The notes under the pieces were generated by a model that worked only from the letters and a program-made list of their open reading frames with translations, was not told the origin of the DNA and searched no databases. From Micromonospora sp. WMMA1947 (lineage in GTDB: Bacteria; Actinomycetota; Actinomycetes; Mycobacteriales; Micromonosporaceae): a stretch of DNA of 64,000 nucleotides. Shown here piece after piece: positions 25,139-33,215 of the stretch; positions within the stretch are counted from its first letter, which is position 1; every line of letters begins with the position of its first letter. A program made the translations under genes and the position numbers. The DNA lies in contig NZ_CP114909.1 of assembly GCF_027497355.1 (NCBI RefSeq), positions 2,418,001 to 2,482,000 of the forward strand, given 5' to 3'.

Positions 25139-26440
25139 TTGAGCCGCATGGAGCGGATGCGCGGACGGCTCCGCCGTGCGTACGAGTCGGGCCGGGAGGC
25201 GACGCGAACCCGGCGGGCCGCGGCGGAGGCGGCGGAGGCGGCGGACGGGGGCGTGGCCACGCCGGCAACCCCGGGGCCGCCCGCCGCGCCGGAAGCGACG
25301 GTGGTGGGCGCCCAGCCGCCGGCGGCGATGCACTCCTCGACGGTGAGCCGGGACGACACGGAGGTGCCGCACGCGCTGCGCATCGCCGCCGCGTGGTGCT
25401 GGCGCCTGATCGTGATCGGCATCGTCACCTGGGCCCTGCTCAAGATAATCGGCACGATCAGCATCGTGATCATCCCGCTGACCGTCGCGCTGCTGCTCTC
25501 CGCGCTGCTCGCACCGGCGGTCGGCTGGCTGCTCCGGGCCCGGCTGCCCCGCTCGCTGGCCACAGCGGTGGTGCTGGTCGGTGGCCTGGCCGCCGTCGTC
25601 GGCACGCTGACGCTCGTGGTGAACGAGTTCATCAAGGGCGTACCGGAGCTGAGCCAGAAGTCCTCCGAGGGCGTCCGGCAGATCCAGGACTGGTTCAAGA
25701 CCGGGCCGCTGCACCTGTCCGACAGCCAGCTCGACCGCTACATCAACGAGGCGCAGAACTGGATCAACGGCAACACCGAGCGGTTCACCAGCGGTGCGCT
25801 CAGCACCGCCGCCACGCTCGCCGAGGTGCTCACCGGCACCGTCCTGGTCCTGTTCGCCACGTTCTTCTTCCTGCGCGACGGCAACAACATCTGGCGGTTC
25901 CTGGTCCGGCTGCTCCCGGTGGCCGCCCGCTGGAAGGTCGACGACGCCGGTCGCGCGTCCTGGGCGACGCTCGGTGCCTACGTGCGGGCCACAGTCCTCG
26001 TGGCCTTCATCGACGCGGTCGGCATCGGCATCTTCCTGGTGCTGTTCGACATCCCGTTCGCGTTCCCGCTGGCCGCACTGGTCTTCCTGGGCGCGTTCAT
26101 CCCGATCGTCGGTGCGTTCCTGTCCGGCGTGGTGGCCGTGCTGGTGGCGCTGGTCGACAGCGGCCCGGTGACCGCCCTGATCATCCTGGGCGCGGTGATC
26201 GGCGTACAGCAGGTCGAGGGCCACGTGCTCCAGCCGCTGATCATGGGCCGCGCGGTGGCCATCCACCCGCTCGCCGTGATCATCGGCATCGCCGCCGGAG
26301 TGGTGCTCGCCGGCATCGCCGGCGCGCTGGTCGCGGTGCCGCTGATCGCCGTCCTGAACACCGCGGTGCGGCGGCTCGCCGCGCGTACTGTGCCGGACAC
26401 CCCGCCGGACGCGGTGGTGGTCGCCTCCCAGGCGCCCTGA
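25139..26440 (+). CDS. AI-2E family transporter (PerM-like)
   Basis: A 433-aa protein. Residues 1-~80 are polar and Ala-rich; then the PF01594-type region with eight helices follows: RLIVIGIVTWALLKIIGTISIVIIPLTVALLLSAL in two parts, the long extracytoplasmic loop with LSQKSSEGVRQIQDWF, and the conserved FLGAFIPIVGAFLSGVVAVLVAL and QVEGHVLQPLIMGRAVAIHPL. Members export autoinducer-2, ions or unknown solutes. The TTG at 25139 is chosen because GGAGG (25129-25133) precedes it by 5 bases; an ATG at 25148 is the alternative. Confidence 0.9.
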   Translation: MSRMERMRGRLRRAYESGREATRTRRAAAEAAEAADGGVATPATPGPPAAPEATVVGAQPPAAMHSSTVSRDDTEVPHALRIAAAWCWRLIVIGIVTWALLKIIGTISIVIIPLTVALLLSALLAPAVGWLLRARLPRSLATAVVLVGGLAAVVGTLTLVVNEFIKGVPELSQKSSEGVRQIQDWFKTGPLHLSDSQLDRYINEAQNWINGNTERFTSGALSTAATLAEVLTGTVLVLFATFFFLRDGNNIWRFLVRLLPVAARWKVDDAGRASWATLGAYVRATVLVAFIDAVGIGIFLVLFDIPFAFPLAALVFLGAFIPIVGAFLSGVVAVLVALVDSGPVTALIILGAVIGVQQVEGHVLQPLIMGRAVAIHPLAVIIGIAAGVVLAGIAGALVAVPLIAVLNTAVRRLAARTVPDTPPDAVVVASQAP

Positions 26441-26455
26441 CCCGCCGGCACCCCT

Positions 26456-26495
26456 TGACGCCCGCGTCACCCCATCCGGGGAGGCGCGGGCGTCA
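26456..26495. terminator. Bidirectional terminator between convergent genes
   Basis: TGACGCCCGCG (26456-26466) pairs with CGCGGGCGTCA (26485-26495), with CCCC/GGGG inside the loop. Its right arm contains the stop codon of the helicase gene. Confidence 0.8.
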
Positions 26496-28637
26496 GCTCT
26501 TGGCGAGCCGTTCCAGCGCGCCCCGGGCCACCTCGGGACGGGTGGTGTACCAGAACGGCGGCAGCGAGCGGCGCAGGAACGGGCCGTACCCGCGAGCCGT
26601 CTCCAGCCGCGAGTCGAGCACCGCCACCACGCCCCGGTCGCCGGTGGCCCGGATCAGCCGGCCGACGCCCTGGGCCAGCCGCACCGCCGCGATCGGCACG
26701 CTCACCGCCGCGAAACCCGAGCCGCCACCGGCGTCCACCGCCGCCGCCCGCGCTGCCGCGAGCGGCTCGTCCGGGCGGGGGAACGGCAACCTGTCGATCA
26801 CCACGAGCTGGCAGGCGTCGCCCGGCACGTCCACCCCCTGCCAGAGCGACATTACCCCGAACAGGCAGCTCTCCCGCACCTCGCGGAACCGGCGTACCAG
26901 CAGCGGCAGTGCCTCCTCGCCCTGGAGCAGCACCGGCAGGTCGGTCCGCGCGCGGACCAGCTCCGCCGCTTGCTGCGCGGCCCGTCGCGACGAGAAGAGC
27001 CCGAGGGTACGACCACCGAGCGCCTCGACCAGCGCCAGCAACTCCTCACCTGCCGGGCCGGGCAGCCCGGAGACGCTGGGGCGGGGTAGGTGCGCGGCGA
27101 CGTACAGGATGCCCTGCCGGGCGTAGTCGAACGGCGAGCCGACGTCGAGCGAACTCCAGCCCGGCCCCTCGGTGGCCGGTACGGTGCCGATCGACGCCCG
27201 GCTGCCCTCGGTGGCGGCCACCGGCGGCGTGACCGGGGACCGGCCCGCGGCGGCGGCTGTCGCCAGCGCGGCGGCGGCCGGGGACGGCGGTGCGGGCGGC
27301 GGCGCGTCCAGCCCCAGCGCCCGGGCCACCGTGTCGAAACGCCCGCCCAGCGCCAGCGTCGCCGAGGTGGCGACCACTGTGCGCTCGTCGTACAGGTGGG
27401 TGGCGAGCGTGCCCGCCACCGACAGCGGCGCGACGACGAGCGCCCGGCGGCTGCCGTTGTCCGGCTTCTCGACCCAGGCGACGTCGTGGTCGGCCTCCTC
27501 CAGCAGCCGCTGGGCGGTGGTGGACAGCTCGTCCAGCACGGCCTTGGCCTGCTGCTTGCGGACCGGGTCGGGGTCGTCGGACTTCACGTCGCCGATCGCC
27601 TCCAGCGCGGCCCGGGTCGCCGAGTCCAGCAGCGTGCACGCCTCGCGCAGCGCCGGCGGCAGACCGGCGGTGAGCCGCCCGGCCGGTGCCTCGGCCAGCC
27701 CCACCGCCAGCGCGTCACCGGCCTCGGTGAGCCGTTCGGCCACGTCCGGGCGCAGCAGCGGCCGGGCCCGCCGGGTGGACCTGTCGATCAACTCCGGCAC
27801 CAGCTCGGCCTGGGCGGCCGACGAGACCCGGTCGGCCAGCTCGTGCGCCTCGTCGACCACGAGCAGCTTGTGCGGCGGCACGATGTGGCGCCCGGCGAGC
27901 ATGTCGACGGCGAGCAGGCTGTGGTTGGTGACCACGATGTCGGCCTCGCGGGCGCGCGCCCGGGACGCCTCCGCGAAGCACTCCTGCCCGAACGGGCAGC
28001 GGCTCGCGCCGACGCACTCCCGGGCCGGCATGGAGACGCTGCGCCACACCTGGTCGTCCACGCCCGGGTCCAGCTCGTCCCGGTCGCCGGTGGCGGTCTC
28101 CTCGGCCCAGTCCCGCAGCCGCTGCACCTGCTTGCCCAGGCGGCCCGCCTCACCGAGCCACTTGGTGCCGCCGTTGCCGGGGCGTGGGGCGTCGAACAGC
28201 GCGTCGTCCGGTTCGTCCTCGACCGAGCTGTCCAGCCGGGCCAGGCACAGGTAGTGGTGGCGCCCCTTCAGCACGGCGAACGTGGGGCGGCGGCCCAGCA
28301 CCGGCTCGACCGCGTCCGCCAGCCGGGGCAGGTCGTGCTCGACGAGCTGGGACTGCAACGCCAGCGTGGCGGTGGAGACCACCACCGGCCCGTCCACGGT
28401 CAGCGCCGGAGCGAGGTAGGCCAGGGACTTGCCGGTGCCGGTGCCGGCCTGCACGAGAAGGTGCTCGCCGGAGACGATGCTCTGCTCGATCGCCTCGGCC
28501 ATCTGCTGCTGACCCGGCCGGGTCGCGCCGCCGGGAACCGCGCCGACCGCGGCGGCCAGAAGCTCCCCGGCACCGGCGCGGCCACCTCGGCGCTTCTTCG
28601 GGACGGCCGGGCCGGTGGCGGTGCGGGACGGGGTCAC
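26493..28637 (-). CDS. DinG-type ATP-dependent DNA helicase (XPD-like, iron-sulfur)
   Basis: A 714-aa superfamily-2 helicase. Walker A is QAGTGTGKSLAY, motif II is VVDEAHEL. Four cysteines suitable for a 4Fe-4S cluster lie between motifs Ia and II (HHYLCLARL, ARECVG, SRCPFGQEC). C-terminal motifs include LFSSRRAAQQAAELV, MSLWQGVDVPG, VVIDRLPFPRPDEPL and QGVGRLIRATGDRG. It would unwind DNA 5'-3', for example at R-loops or stalled forks. The GTG at 28637 is chosen because longer starts overlap the divergent DUF402 gene. A ~30-residue Ala/Pro-rich insert is at ~460-500. Confidence 0.92.
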   Translation of the reverse strand: MTPSRTATGPAVPKKRRGGRAGAGELLAAAVGAVPGGATRPGQQQMAEAIEQSIVSGEHLLVQAGTGTGKSLAYLAPALTVDGPVVVSTATLALQSQLVEHDLPRLADAVEPVLGRRPTFAVLKGRHHYLCLARLDSSVEDEPDDALFDAPRPGNGGTKWLGEAGRLGKQVQRLRDWAEETATGDRDELDPGVDDQVWRSVSMPARECVGASRCPFGQECFAEASRARAREADIVVTNHSLLAVDMLAGRHIVPPHKLLVVDEAHELADRVSSAAQAELVPELIDRSTRRARPLLRPDVAERLTEAGDALAVGLAEAPAGRLTAGLPPALREACTLLDSATRAALEAIGDVKSDDPDPVRKQQAKAVLDELSTTAQRLLEEADHDVAWVEKPDNGSRRALVVAPLSVAGTLATHLYDERTVVATSATLALGGRFDTVARALGLDAPPPAPPSPAAAALATAAAAGRSPVTPPVAATEGSRASIGTVPATEGPGWSSLDVGSPFDYARQGILYVAAHLPRPSVSGLPGPAGEELLALVEALGGRTLGLFSSRRAAQQAAELVRARTDLPVLLQGEEALPLLVRRFREVRESCLFGVMSLWQGVDVPGDACQLVVIDRLPFPRPDEPLAAARAAAVDAGGGSGFAAVSVPIAAVRLAQGVGRLIRATGDRGVVAVLDSRLETARGYGPFLRRSLPPFWYTTRPEVARGALERLAKS

Positions 28638-28761
28638 CGTGCGACCGTACCCGCCGCCCCCGACGGGGGTCCGGCCACTCCGGCGGCGTGGCGGGACGGC
28701 GGGTCGCGTCCGGTTACCTCCCGATCGCGTGGCGTGGCCGGAATCGGTTAGGGTGCCAGGC

Positions 28762-29268
28762 ATGCCGAGCGATGTGGTCCGCGTGATCTACCGCAAGTAC
28801 GACGGCAGCGCCCACCGCGACTACCCGGCCCGCCGGCTCGCCGAGGACGACCTCGGCGTCTGGCTCGGCGTGCCCGCCGGCACCGAGTCCGTCTACCACG
28901 GCCGCCCGTCCGTCGAGCAGATCCCGTTCGTCCTGCTGGTGCCCCACCACGGCTGGTGGACCGGCATGTTCAACCCGCCGCCGCGCACCAGCGAGGTCTA
29001 CTGCGACATCGCCACCCCGGCCCGCTGGGAGGGCGGGGAGACCGTCCACCTGATCGACCTCGACCTGGACGTGGTGCGCCGCCGCGAGACCGGCCTGGTC
29101 GAGCTGCGCGACGAGGACGAGTTCGCCGTGCACCGGGCCCGCTGGGGCTACCCGGACGACGTGGTCACCGAGGCCGAGGCCGCGTCCCGCTGGCTGCTCG
29201 GCGCGCTCGGCGACGGCACCGAGCCGTTCGCCACGTCGTACCGGAAGTGGCTGGCGCTGGTGGTCTGA
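28762..29268 (+). CDS. DUF402 family protein
   Basis: A 168-aa protein with the DUF402 core: VIYRKYDGSAHRDYPARRL, LGVPAGTESVYHGRPS, LLVPHHGWWTGMFNPP, EVYCDIATPARWEG and LIDLDLDVVRRRETGLVELRDEDEFAVHR. The beta-barrel with Tyr/Cys-Asp and conserved Asp residues resembles nucleoside di/triphosphatases of Gram-positives. The substrate is not known here. It ends 6 bp before the convergent sigma-factor gene. Confidence 0.87.
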   Translation: MPSDVVRVIYRKYDGSAHRDYPARRLAEDDLGVWLGVPAGTESVYHGRPSVEQIPFVLLVPHHGWWTGMFNPPPRTSEVYCDIATPARWEGGETVHLIDLDLDVVRRRETGLVELRDEDEFAVHRARWGYPDDVVTEAEAASRWLLGALGDGTEPFATSYRKWLALVV

Positions 29269-29274
29269 GCCGGC

Positions 29275-30228
29275 TCACCAGCGCGGCGGCCAAACGGCGT
29301 CCGGCCCCAGCGGCGGCAGCTCGCTGACCTTGGCCGGGTTGAGCTGGTTGAACACGCCGGTGACCCGCCCCTCGTGGACGGCGAACGAGGTGACCATCCG
29401 GATGGGCCGCCCGTCCCGGTGGAAGAACTCCGACTGCCAGCCGAGCGTCCCGTCCACCAGCACCGGCCGCCCGCGCAGGCCACCCCGCTGCCGGGCCTGG
29501 CCGTACAGGCCGAGGAGCAGGCGGGCGACCGAGTCGACACCGACCACCGGCCGGCGCCCGGCCGGGAAGTGACCGCCGGCGTCGCCGATCGACACCACGT
29601 CCGGGGCGAGCACGCGGACCAGCTGCTCCAGCTCACCCGACTCCACCGCGGCGGCGAAAGCGGCGAGCACGCGCCGCTGCTCGGCGAGGTCGGCGCTGTG
29701 CCGGGGCACGTCCGGCCCGTGCACCGCCCGCCGGGCGCGCGACGCCAGCTGACGGGCCGCCTCCGGCGTCACCGCGAGCACGTCCGCCACGTCGGCGAAT
29801 GGCACCGCGAACACGTCGTGCAGCACGAACGCCACCCGCTGCTCCGGCGTCAGCCGTTCCAGTACCACCAGCAGCGCGGTGCCGAGCTGATCGGCCCGCA
29901 CGGCCCGCTCGGCCGGGTCGGGCGCGAACCCGTCCGCCGCCGGCACCGCTGTGACCACCGGCTCGGGGAGCCACACTCCCGGGTACGCCTCCCGGCGCAC
30001 CCGGGCGGAGCGGAGCACGTCCAGGCAGATCCGGGAGCAGGTGGTGACGAGCCAGCCGCGCAGGTCGCGTACGTGGGCGCGCTCCTCCGGGTCGCTCAGC
30101 GCGCCGGAGAAGCGCAGCCAGGTCTCCTGCACCGCGTCCTCGGCCTCGCTGCGGCTCCCCAGCATCCGCTGGGCGACCGCCAGCAGGCGCCCTCGTTCCG
30201 CCTCGAACTCCCCCGCAAGCTCCTCCAC
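29275..30228 (-). CDS. ECF41-type RNA polymerase sigma factor with SnoaL-like C-terminal domain
   Basis: A 317-aa protein starting at GTG 30228 (GGGAG 9 bases upstream; ATG at 30261 is the alternative). Sigma-2 region: GRLLAVAQRMLGSRSEAEDAVQETWLRF. The linker carries WLPEP. Sigma-4 region: LTPEQRVAFVLHDVFAVPFADVADVLAVTPEAARQLASRARR. The C-terminal ~120 residues form a SnoaL/NTF2-like domain with GDAGGHFPAG and FNQLNPAKV, corresponding to the DGGGR and NPDKL motifs. In ECF41 this domain replaces an anti-sigma factor in control. The usual carboxymuconolactone decarboxylase/oxidoreductase partner gene is not adjacent. Confidence 0.9.
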   Translation of the reverse strand: MEELAGEFEAERGRLLAVAQRMLGSRSEAEDAVQETWLRFSGALSDPEERAHVRDLRGWLVTTCSRICLDVLRSARVRREAYPGVWLPEPVVTAVPAADGFAPDPAERAVRADQLGTALLVVLERLTPEQRVAFVLHDVFAVPFADVADVLAVTPEAARQLASRARRAVHGPDVPRHSADLAEQRRVLAAFAAAVESGELEQLVRVLAPDVVSIGDAGGHFPAGRRPVVGVDSVARLLLGLYGQARQRGGLRGRPVLVDGTLGWQSEFFHRDGRPIRMVTSFAVHEGRVTGVFNQLNPAKVSELPPLGPDAVWPPRW

Positions 30229-30289
30229 ACCCCCATTCTCCCGCCCCACCCCCCACCCCACCGCCCCCGCGCCCTTACCTGGGCTCGCT

Positions 30290-30356
30290 GATCTTGCACT
30301 TGCTGCCCCGACAAAGGGTGCTTTCCGGGCGTGCAGGCGGCCGCAACTGCAAGATC
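30290..30356. repeat. Palindromic intergenic element, family GATC-W-TG (copy C)
   Basis: GATCTTGCACTTG (30290-30302) pairs with CAACTGCAAGATC (30344-30356), 12 of 13 positions. The left flank is CTCGCT, the right flank AACGGG. It lies in the 189-bp region between the divergent sigma-factor and PPK2 genes, so unlike copies A, B and D it is not between convergent genes. Confidence 0.75.
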
Positions 30357-30417
30357 AACGGGCCGGGGCAGGGGCGCGGGGCGAGCGGGGAAGGGCGCTG
30401 GGGGTGAGGATCGGGGG

Positions 30418-31368
30418 ATGAGTGAGGTGGTGGGGCCCGAGGGCGGGCGGATGCGGGAACTGCTTCGGGTGGGGCCGGGAGCGGTGGACCTGACGGCGAT
30501 CGACCCACGATCGACGCCGGGGCTGCCGGTGGCGGCCGGGCGCGGGCCGGCGCGCAAGGAGTGGGCGCGGGCCCAGGTCGAGCTGGTCGGCGCGGAACTG
30601 GGCCGGCAACAGGAGATGCTGTACGCCTCGGCGCAGGGCGCCGCCGGACCGGGCAGCGCCACCAGTGCGCCGGCCCAGGCGGACGCCCGGCTGGACGGCG
30701 ACCGGCCGCGCCGGGTGCTGCTGGTGCTCCAGGCGATGGACTGCGGCGGCAAGGACGGCACCGTCAAGCGGGTGGCGGGCGCGATGAACCCGCTCGGGCT
30801 GCACCTCCGCTCGTTCGGGCCGCCGACCGAGGAGGAGTTGCGGCACGACTTCCTGTGGCGGGTACGCCGGGCGCTGCCGCCGCCCGGGTACGTGGGCGTG
30901 TTCAACCGCTCGCACTACGAGGACGTGCTCATCGCCCGGGTCGAAGGGCTGGTCGACGAGGCGACCTGGCGGTCCCGGTACGCGATCATCAACGACTTCG
31001 AGCGGGAACTGACCGAGCAGGCGGTCACAGTGGTGAAGGTCATGCTGCACATCTCGTACGCCGAGCAGGGCGAGCGGCTGATGGAGCGGCTCACCGACCC
31101 GGCGAAGTTCTGGAAGTTCAACCCGAGTGATCTGGACACTCGGGCACGTTGGGACGATTATCAGGCCGCGTACGCCGAGGCCCTGGAGCGTTGTGGCACG
31201 GACGCCGCGCCGTGGTTCGTGGTGCCGGCGGACCGCAAGTGGTACCGGGACTGGGCGGTCGCCCACCTGATGCGGGAGACGTTCGACGGCTTGGATCTGG
31301 GGTATCCGCCTGCCGATTTCGACGTCGAACGGGAGCGTGACCGGTTACGGAACCAACTCAGCCGGTGA
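30418..31368 (+). CDS. Polyphosphate kinase 2 family protein
   Basis: A 316-aa P-loop kinase. Walker A-like LQAMDCGGKDGTVKRVAGAMN, then SFGPPTEEELRHDFLWR, GVFNRSHYEDVLIARVEGLV (Walker B region), the lid KVMLHISYAEQGERLMERLTDP, KFNPSDLDTRARWDDYQAAYAEAL and PWFVVPADRKWYRDWAV. These are single-domain PPK2 signatures. Such enzymes move phosphate between polyphosphate and nucleotides; class I (ADP/GDP) versus class III (AMP/ADP) is not decided here. It is followed by a PHO-boxed Pit operon, fitting a role in phosphate storage. Confidence 0.92.
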   Translation: MSEVVGPEGGRMRELLRVGPGAVDLTAIDPRSTPGLPVAAGRGPARKEWARAQVELVGAELGRQQEMLYASAQGAAGPGSATSAPAQADARLDGDRPRRVLLVLQAMDCGGKDGTVKRVAGAMNPLGLHLRSFGPPTEEELRHDFLWRVRRALPPPGYVGVFNRSHYEDVLIARVEGLVDEATWRSRYAIINDFERELTEQAVTVVKVMLHISYAEQGERLMERLTDPAKFWKFNPSDLDTRARWDDYQAAYAEALERCGTDAAPWFVVPADRKWYRDWAVAHLMRETFDGLDLGYPPADFDVERERDRLRNQLSR

Positions 31369-31371
31369 TCA

Positions 31372-31404
31372 GGTGAACAGAAGGTGAACGAGCGGTGAAT
31401 CGGG
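31372..31404 (-). promoter_or_regulatory. PHO box: three 11-bp direct repeats upstream of DUF47-pit
   Basis: Three consecutive 11-mers, GGTGAACAGAA, GGTGAACGAGC and GGTGAATCGGG, are the reverse complement of the actinobacterial PhoP half-site GTTCACC. The array ends 113 bp before the DUF47 start. A PhoP-type regulator probably acts here under phosphate limitation. PhoP can also repress, so the sign of control is open. Confidence 0.75.
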
Positions 31405-31517
31405 CCTGACCAGGGGTGGGCCGATCGAAAGTGGGTTCGGCGCGGTCCCTAGCATGCGCAGAGCAGACGCCCGGGCGGCGACGGCCACCCTTCCACCGAC
31501 ACGACGAGGTCCGTGCT

Positions 31518-32144
31518 GTGAAGTTTTCCTTCCGTCCCACCGAGGGCGCCTTCTACGAGCTCTTCACCAGGGCTGCGCAGAACCTGGTGAAGGGGACCGA
31601 CCTGCTCAACGAGCTGGGTCTGCCCGGTGCCGACGTGCAGTCGATCAGCGAGCGGCTGACTGACATCGAGCACGACAGCGACCAGATCACGCACGAGCTG
31701 TACAAGAAGATCAACTCCACGTTCATCACGCCGTTCGACCGCGAGGACATCTACCGGCTGGGCTCGCTGCTCGACGACGTGATGGACCACCTGGAGGCGG
31801 TCGGCAACCTCCTCTACCTGTACGGCCTGACCAAGCTCCCGTCGCTTCCGCGCGAGCTGCACGAGCTGGTGAACGTGCTCGACCTGCAGGCCAAGCTCAC
31901 CGCCGAGGCGATGCCCCGGCTGAAGTCGATGAAGGATCTCGAGGACTACTGGATCGAGTGCAACCGGCTCGAGAACGACGGCGACCAGGCGTACCGGATG
32001 CTGCTGGTACGCCTCTTCTCCGGTGAGTACGACGCGCTCACGGTGCTGAAGATGAAGGAGGTGGCCGACGAGCTGGAGGCCGCCTGCGACGCCTTCGAGC
32101 ACGTCGCGAACACCGTCGAGACCATCGCGGTCAAGGAGTCCTGA
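31518..32144 (+). CDS. DUF47 / PhoU-like Pit accessory protein
   Basis: A 208-aa all-helical protein starting at GTG 31518 (KFSFRPTEGAFYELFTRAAQNLVKG). The conserved IEHDSDQITHELYKKINSTFITPFDREDIYRL and LENDGDQAYRMLL carry the metal-ligand E/D-xxx-D motifs of the PhoU fold. It precedes the Pit transporter by 4 bp, as in many bacteria, and likely regulates that transporter. Confidence 0.94.
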   Translation: MKFSFRPTEGAFYELFTRAAQNLVKGTDLLNELGLPGADVQSISERLTDIEHDSDQITHELYKKINSTFITPFDREDIYRLGSLLDDVMDHLEAVGNLLYLYGLTKLPSLPRELHELVNVLDLQAKLTAEAMPRLKSMKDLEDYWIECNRLENDGDQAYRMLLVRLFSGEYDALTVLKMKEVADELEAACDAFEHVANTVETIAVKES

Positions 32145-32148
32145 TCCA

Positions 32149-33153
32149 GTGAGTCCCGAACTCATCGCCGTGCTGGCGGTGATCGCGGTCGCCATGGCGT
32201 TCGACTACACGAACGGCTTCCATGACGCGGCCAACGCGATCGCCACCAGCATCTCGACCCGGGCGCTGACCCCCCGGATCGCGCTCGCGCTGGCCGCCGT
32301 CGGCAACTTCGTCGGCGCGCACTTCGGTGCCGGCGTGGCCAAGACGGTCGGCGACGGCCTGGTCACGTTGCCGACCGGGGTGGAGAGCCTCGGCGTGGTC
32401 TTCGCCGGCGTTCTCGGCGCGATCATCTGGAACCTGATCACCTGGTACTTCGGCCTGCCCTCGTCCTCCTCGCACGCCCTCTTCGGCGGACTGGTCGGCG
32501 CCACCCTGTTCGCCGCCGACGGCATCGTCCAGTGGGCCACCATCATCGAGAAGGTCCTCATCCCGATGGTGCTGTCGCCGGTGGTCGGCCTGGTGCTCGG
32601 CTTCCTGGTGATGCTGGCGATCATGTGGCTGTTCCGCAAGGGGCAGCCCGGCAAGCTCAGCCGCGGCTTCCGCTGGGCGCAGACCGCGTCCGCCGCCGCC
32701 ATGTCGGTCGGCCACGGCATGCAGGACGCCGCCAAGACCATGGGCATCATCGTGCTGGCGCTCTACACCGGTGGCTTCCAGGAGAGCAAGACCCACATCC
32801 CGGGCTGGGTCTTCTGGACCTCGGCCGCGATGCTGGCGGCCGGCACGTACGCGGGTGGCTGGCGGATCATCCGGACGCTCGGCCGGAAGATCATCGACCT
32901 GGGCCCGGCGGAGGGCTTCGCGGCCGAGACCGTCGCCAGCGCGGTGCTCTACTTCAACGCGCTGGTGCTGAAGGCGCCGATCTCGACCACGCACACGATC
33001 ACCTCGGCGATCATGGGTGTGGGCGCGACGAAACGGCTGTCCGCGGTGCGCTGGAACGTGGCGGGCAACATCGTGATCGCCTGGATCATCACGTTCCCGG
33101 CCGCCGCCGCGATCGCCTGCCTCGCGTACCTGCTGGTCCGGCCGCTGTTCTGA
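32149..33153 (+). CDS. pit: Low-affinity inorganic phosphate transporter Pit
   Basis: A 334-aa polytopic protein, GTG start. The PHO4 family repeats are clear: DYTNGFHDAANAIATSISTRAL at the N-terminus and the second copy VLKAPISTTHTITSAIMGVG with SHALFGGLVGA between. About nine helices. It carries metal-phosphate in symport with protons. It forms an operon with the DUF47 gene behind a PHO box. This is shorter than Escherichia coli PitA, as is usual in Actinobacteria. Confidence 0.95.
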   Translation: MSPELIAVLAVIAVAMAFDYTNGFHDAANAIATSISTRALTPRIALALAAVGNFVGAHFGAGVAKTVGDGLVTLPTGVESLGVVFAGVLGAIIWNLITWYFGLPSSSSHALFGGLVGATLFAADGIVQWATIIEKVLIPMVLSPVVGLVLGFLVMLAIMWLFRKGQPGKLSRGFRWAQTASAAAMSVGHGMQDAAKTMGIIVLALYTGGFQESKTHIPGWVFWTSAAMLAAGTYAGGWRIIRTLGRKIIDLGPAEGFAAETVASAVLYFNALVLKAPISTTHTITSAIMGVGATKRLSAVRWNVAGNIVIAWIITFPAAAAIACLAYLLVRPLF

Positions 33154-33183
33154 GCTCCGGTCCGCGCTCCGCGCGACGACGTC

Positions 33184-33215
33184 GAAGGGTTCCCCGCCGT
33201 GGCGGGGGACCCTTC
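33184..33215. terminator. Bidirectional terminator, pit / oxidoreductase
   Basis: GAAGGGTTCCCCGC (33184-33197) pairs with GCGGGGGACCCTTC (33202-33215), a 14-bp stem with one U-G. It overlaps the stop codon of the minus-strand oxidoreductase. Confidence 0.82.

Noticed and set aside
28615..28763. Longer starts for the helicase (28763) and the DUF402 gene (28615)
   Set aside because: They would make the divergent genes overlap by about 150 bp; the conserved parts begin at 28637 and 28762, leaving a normal promoter gap.
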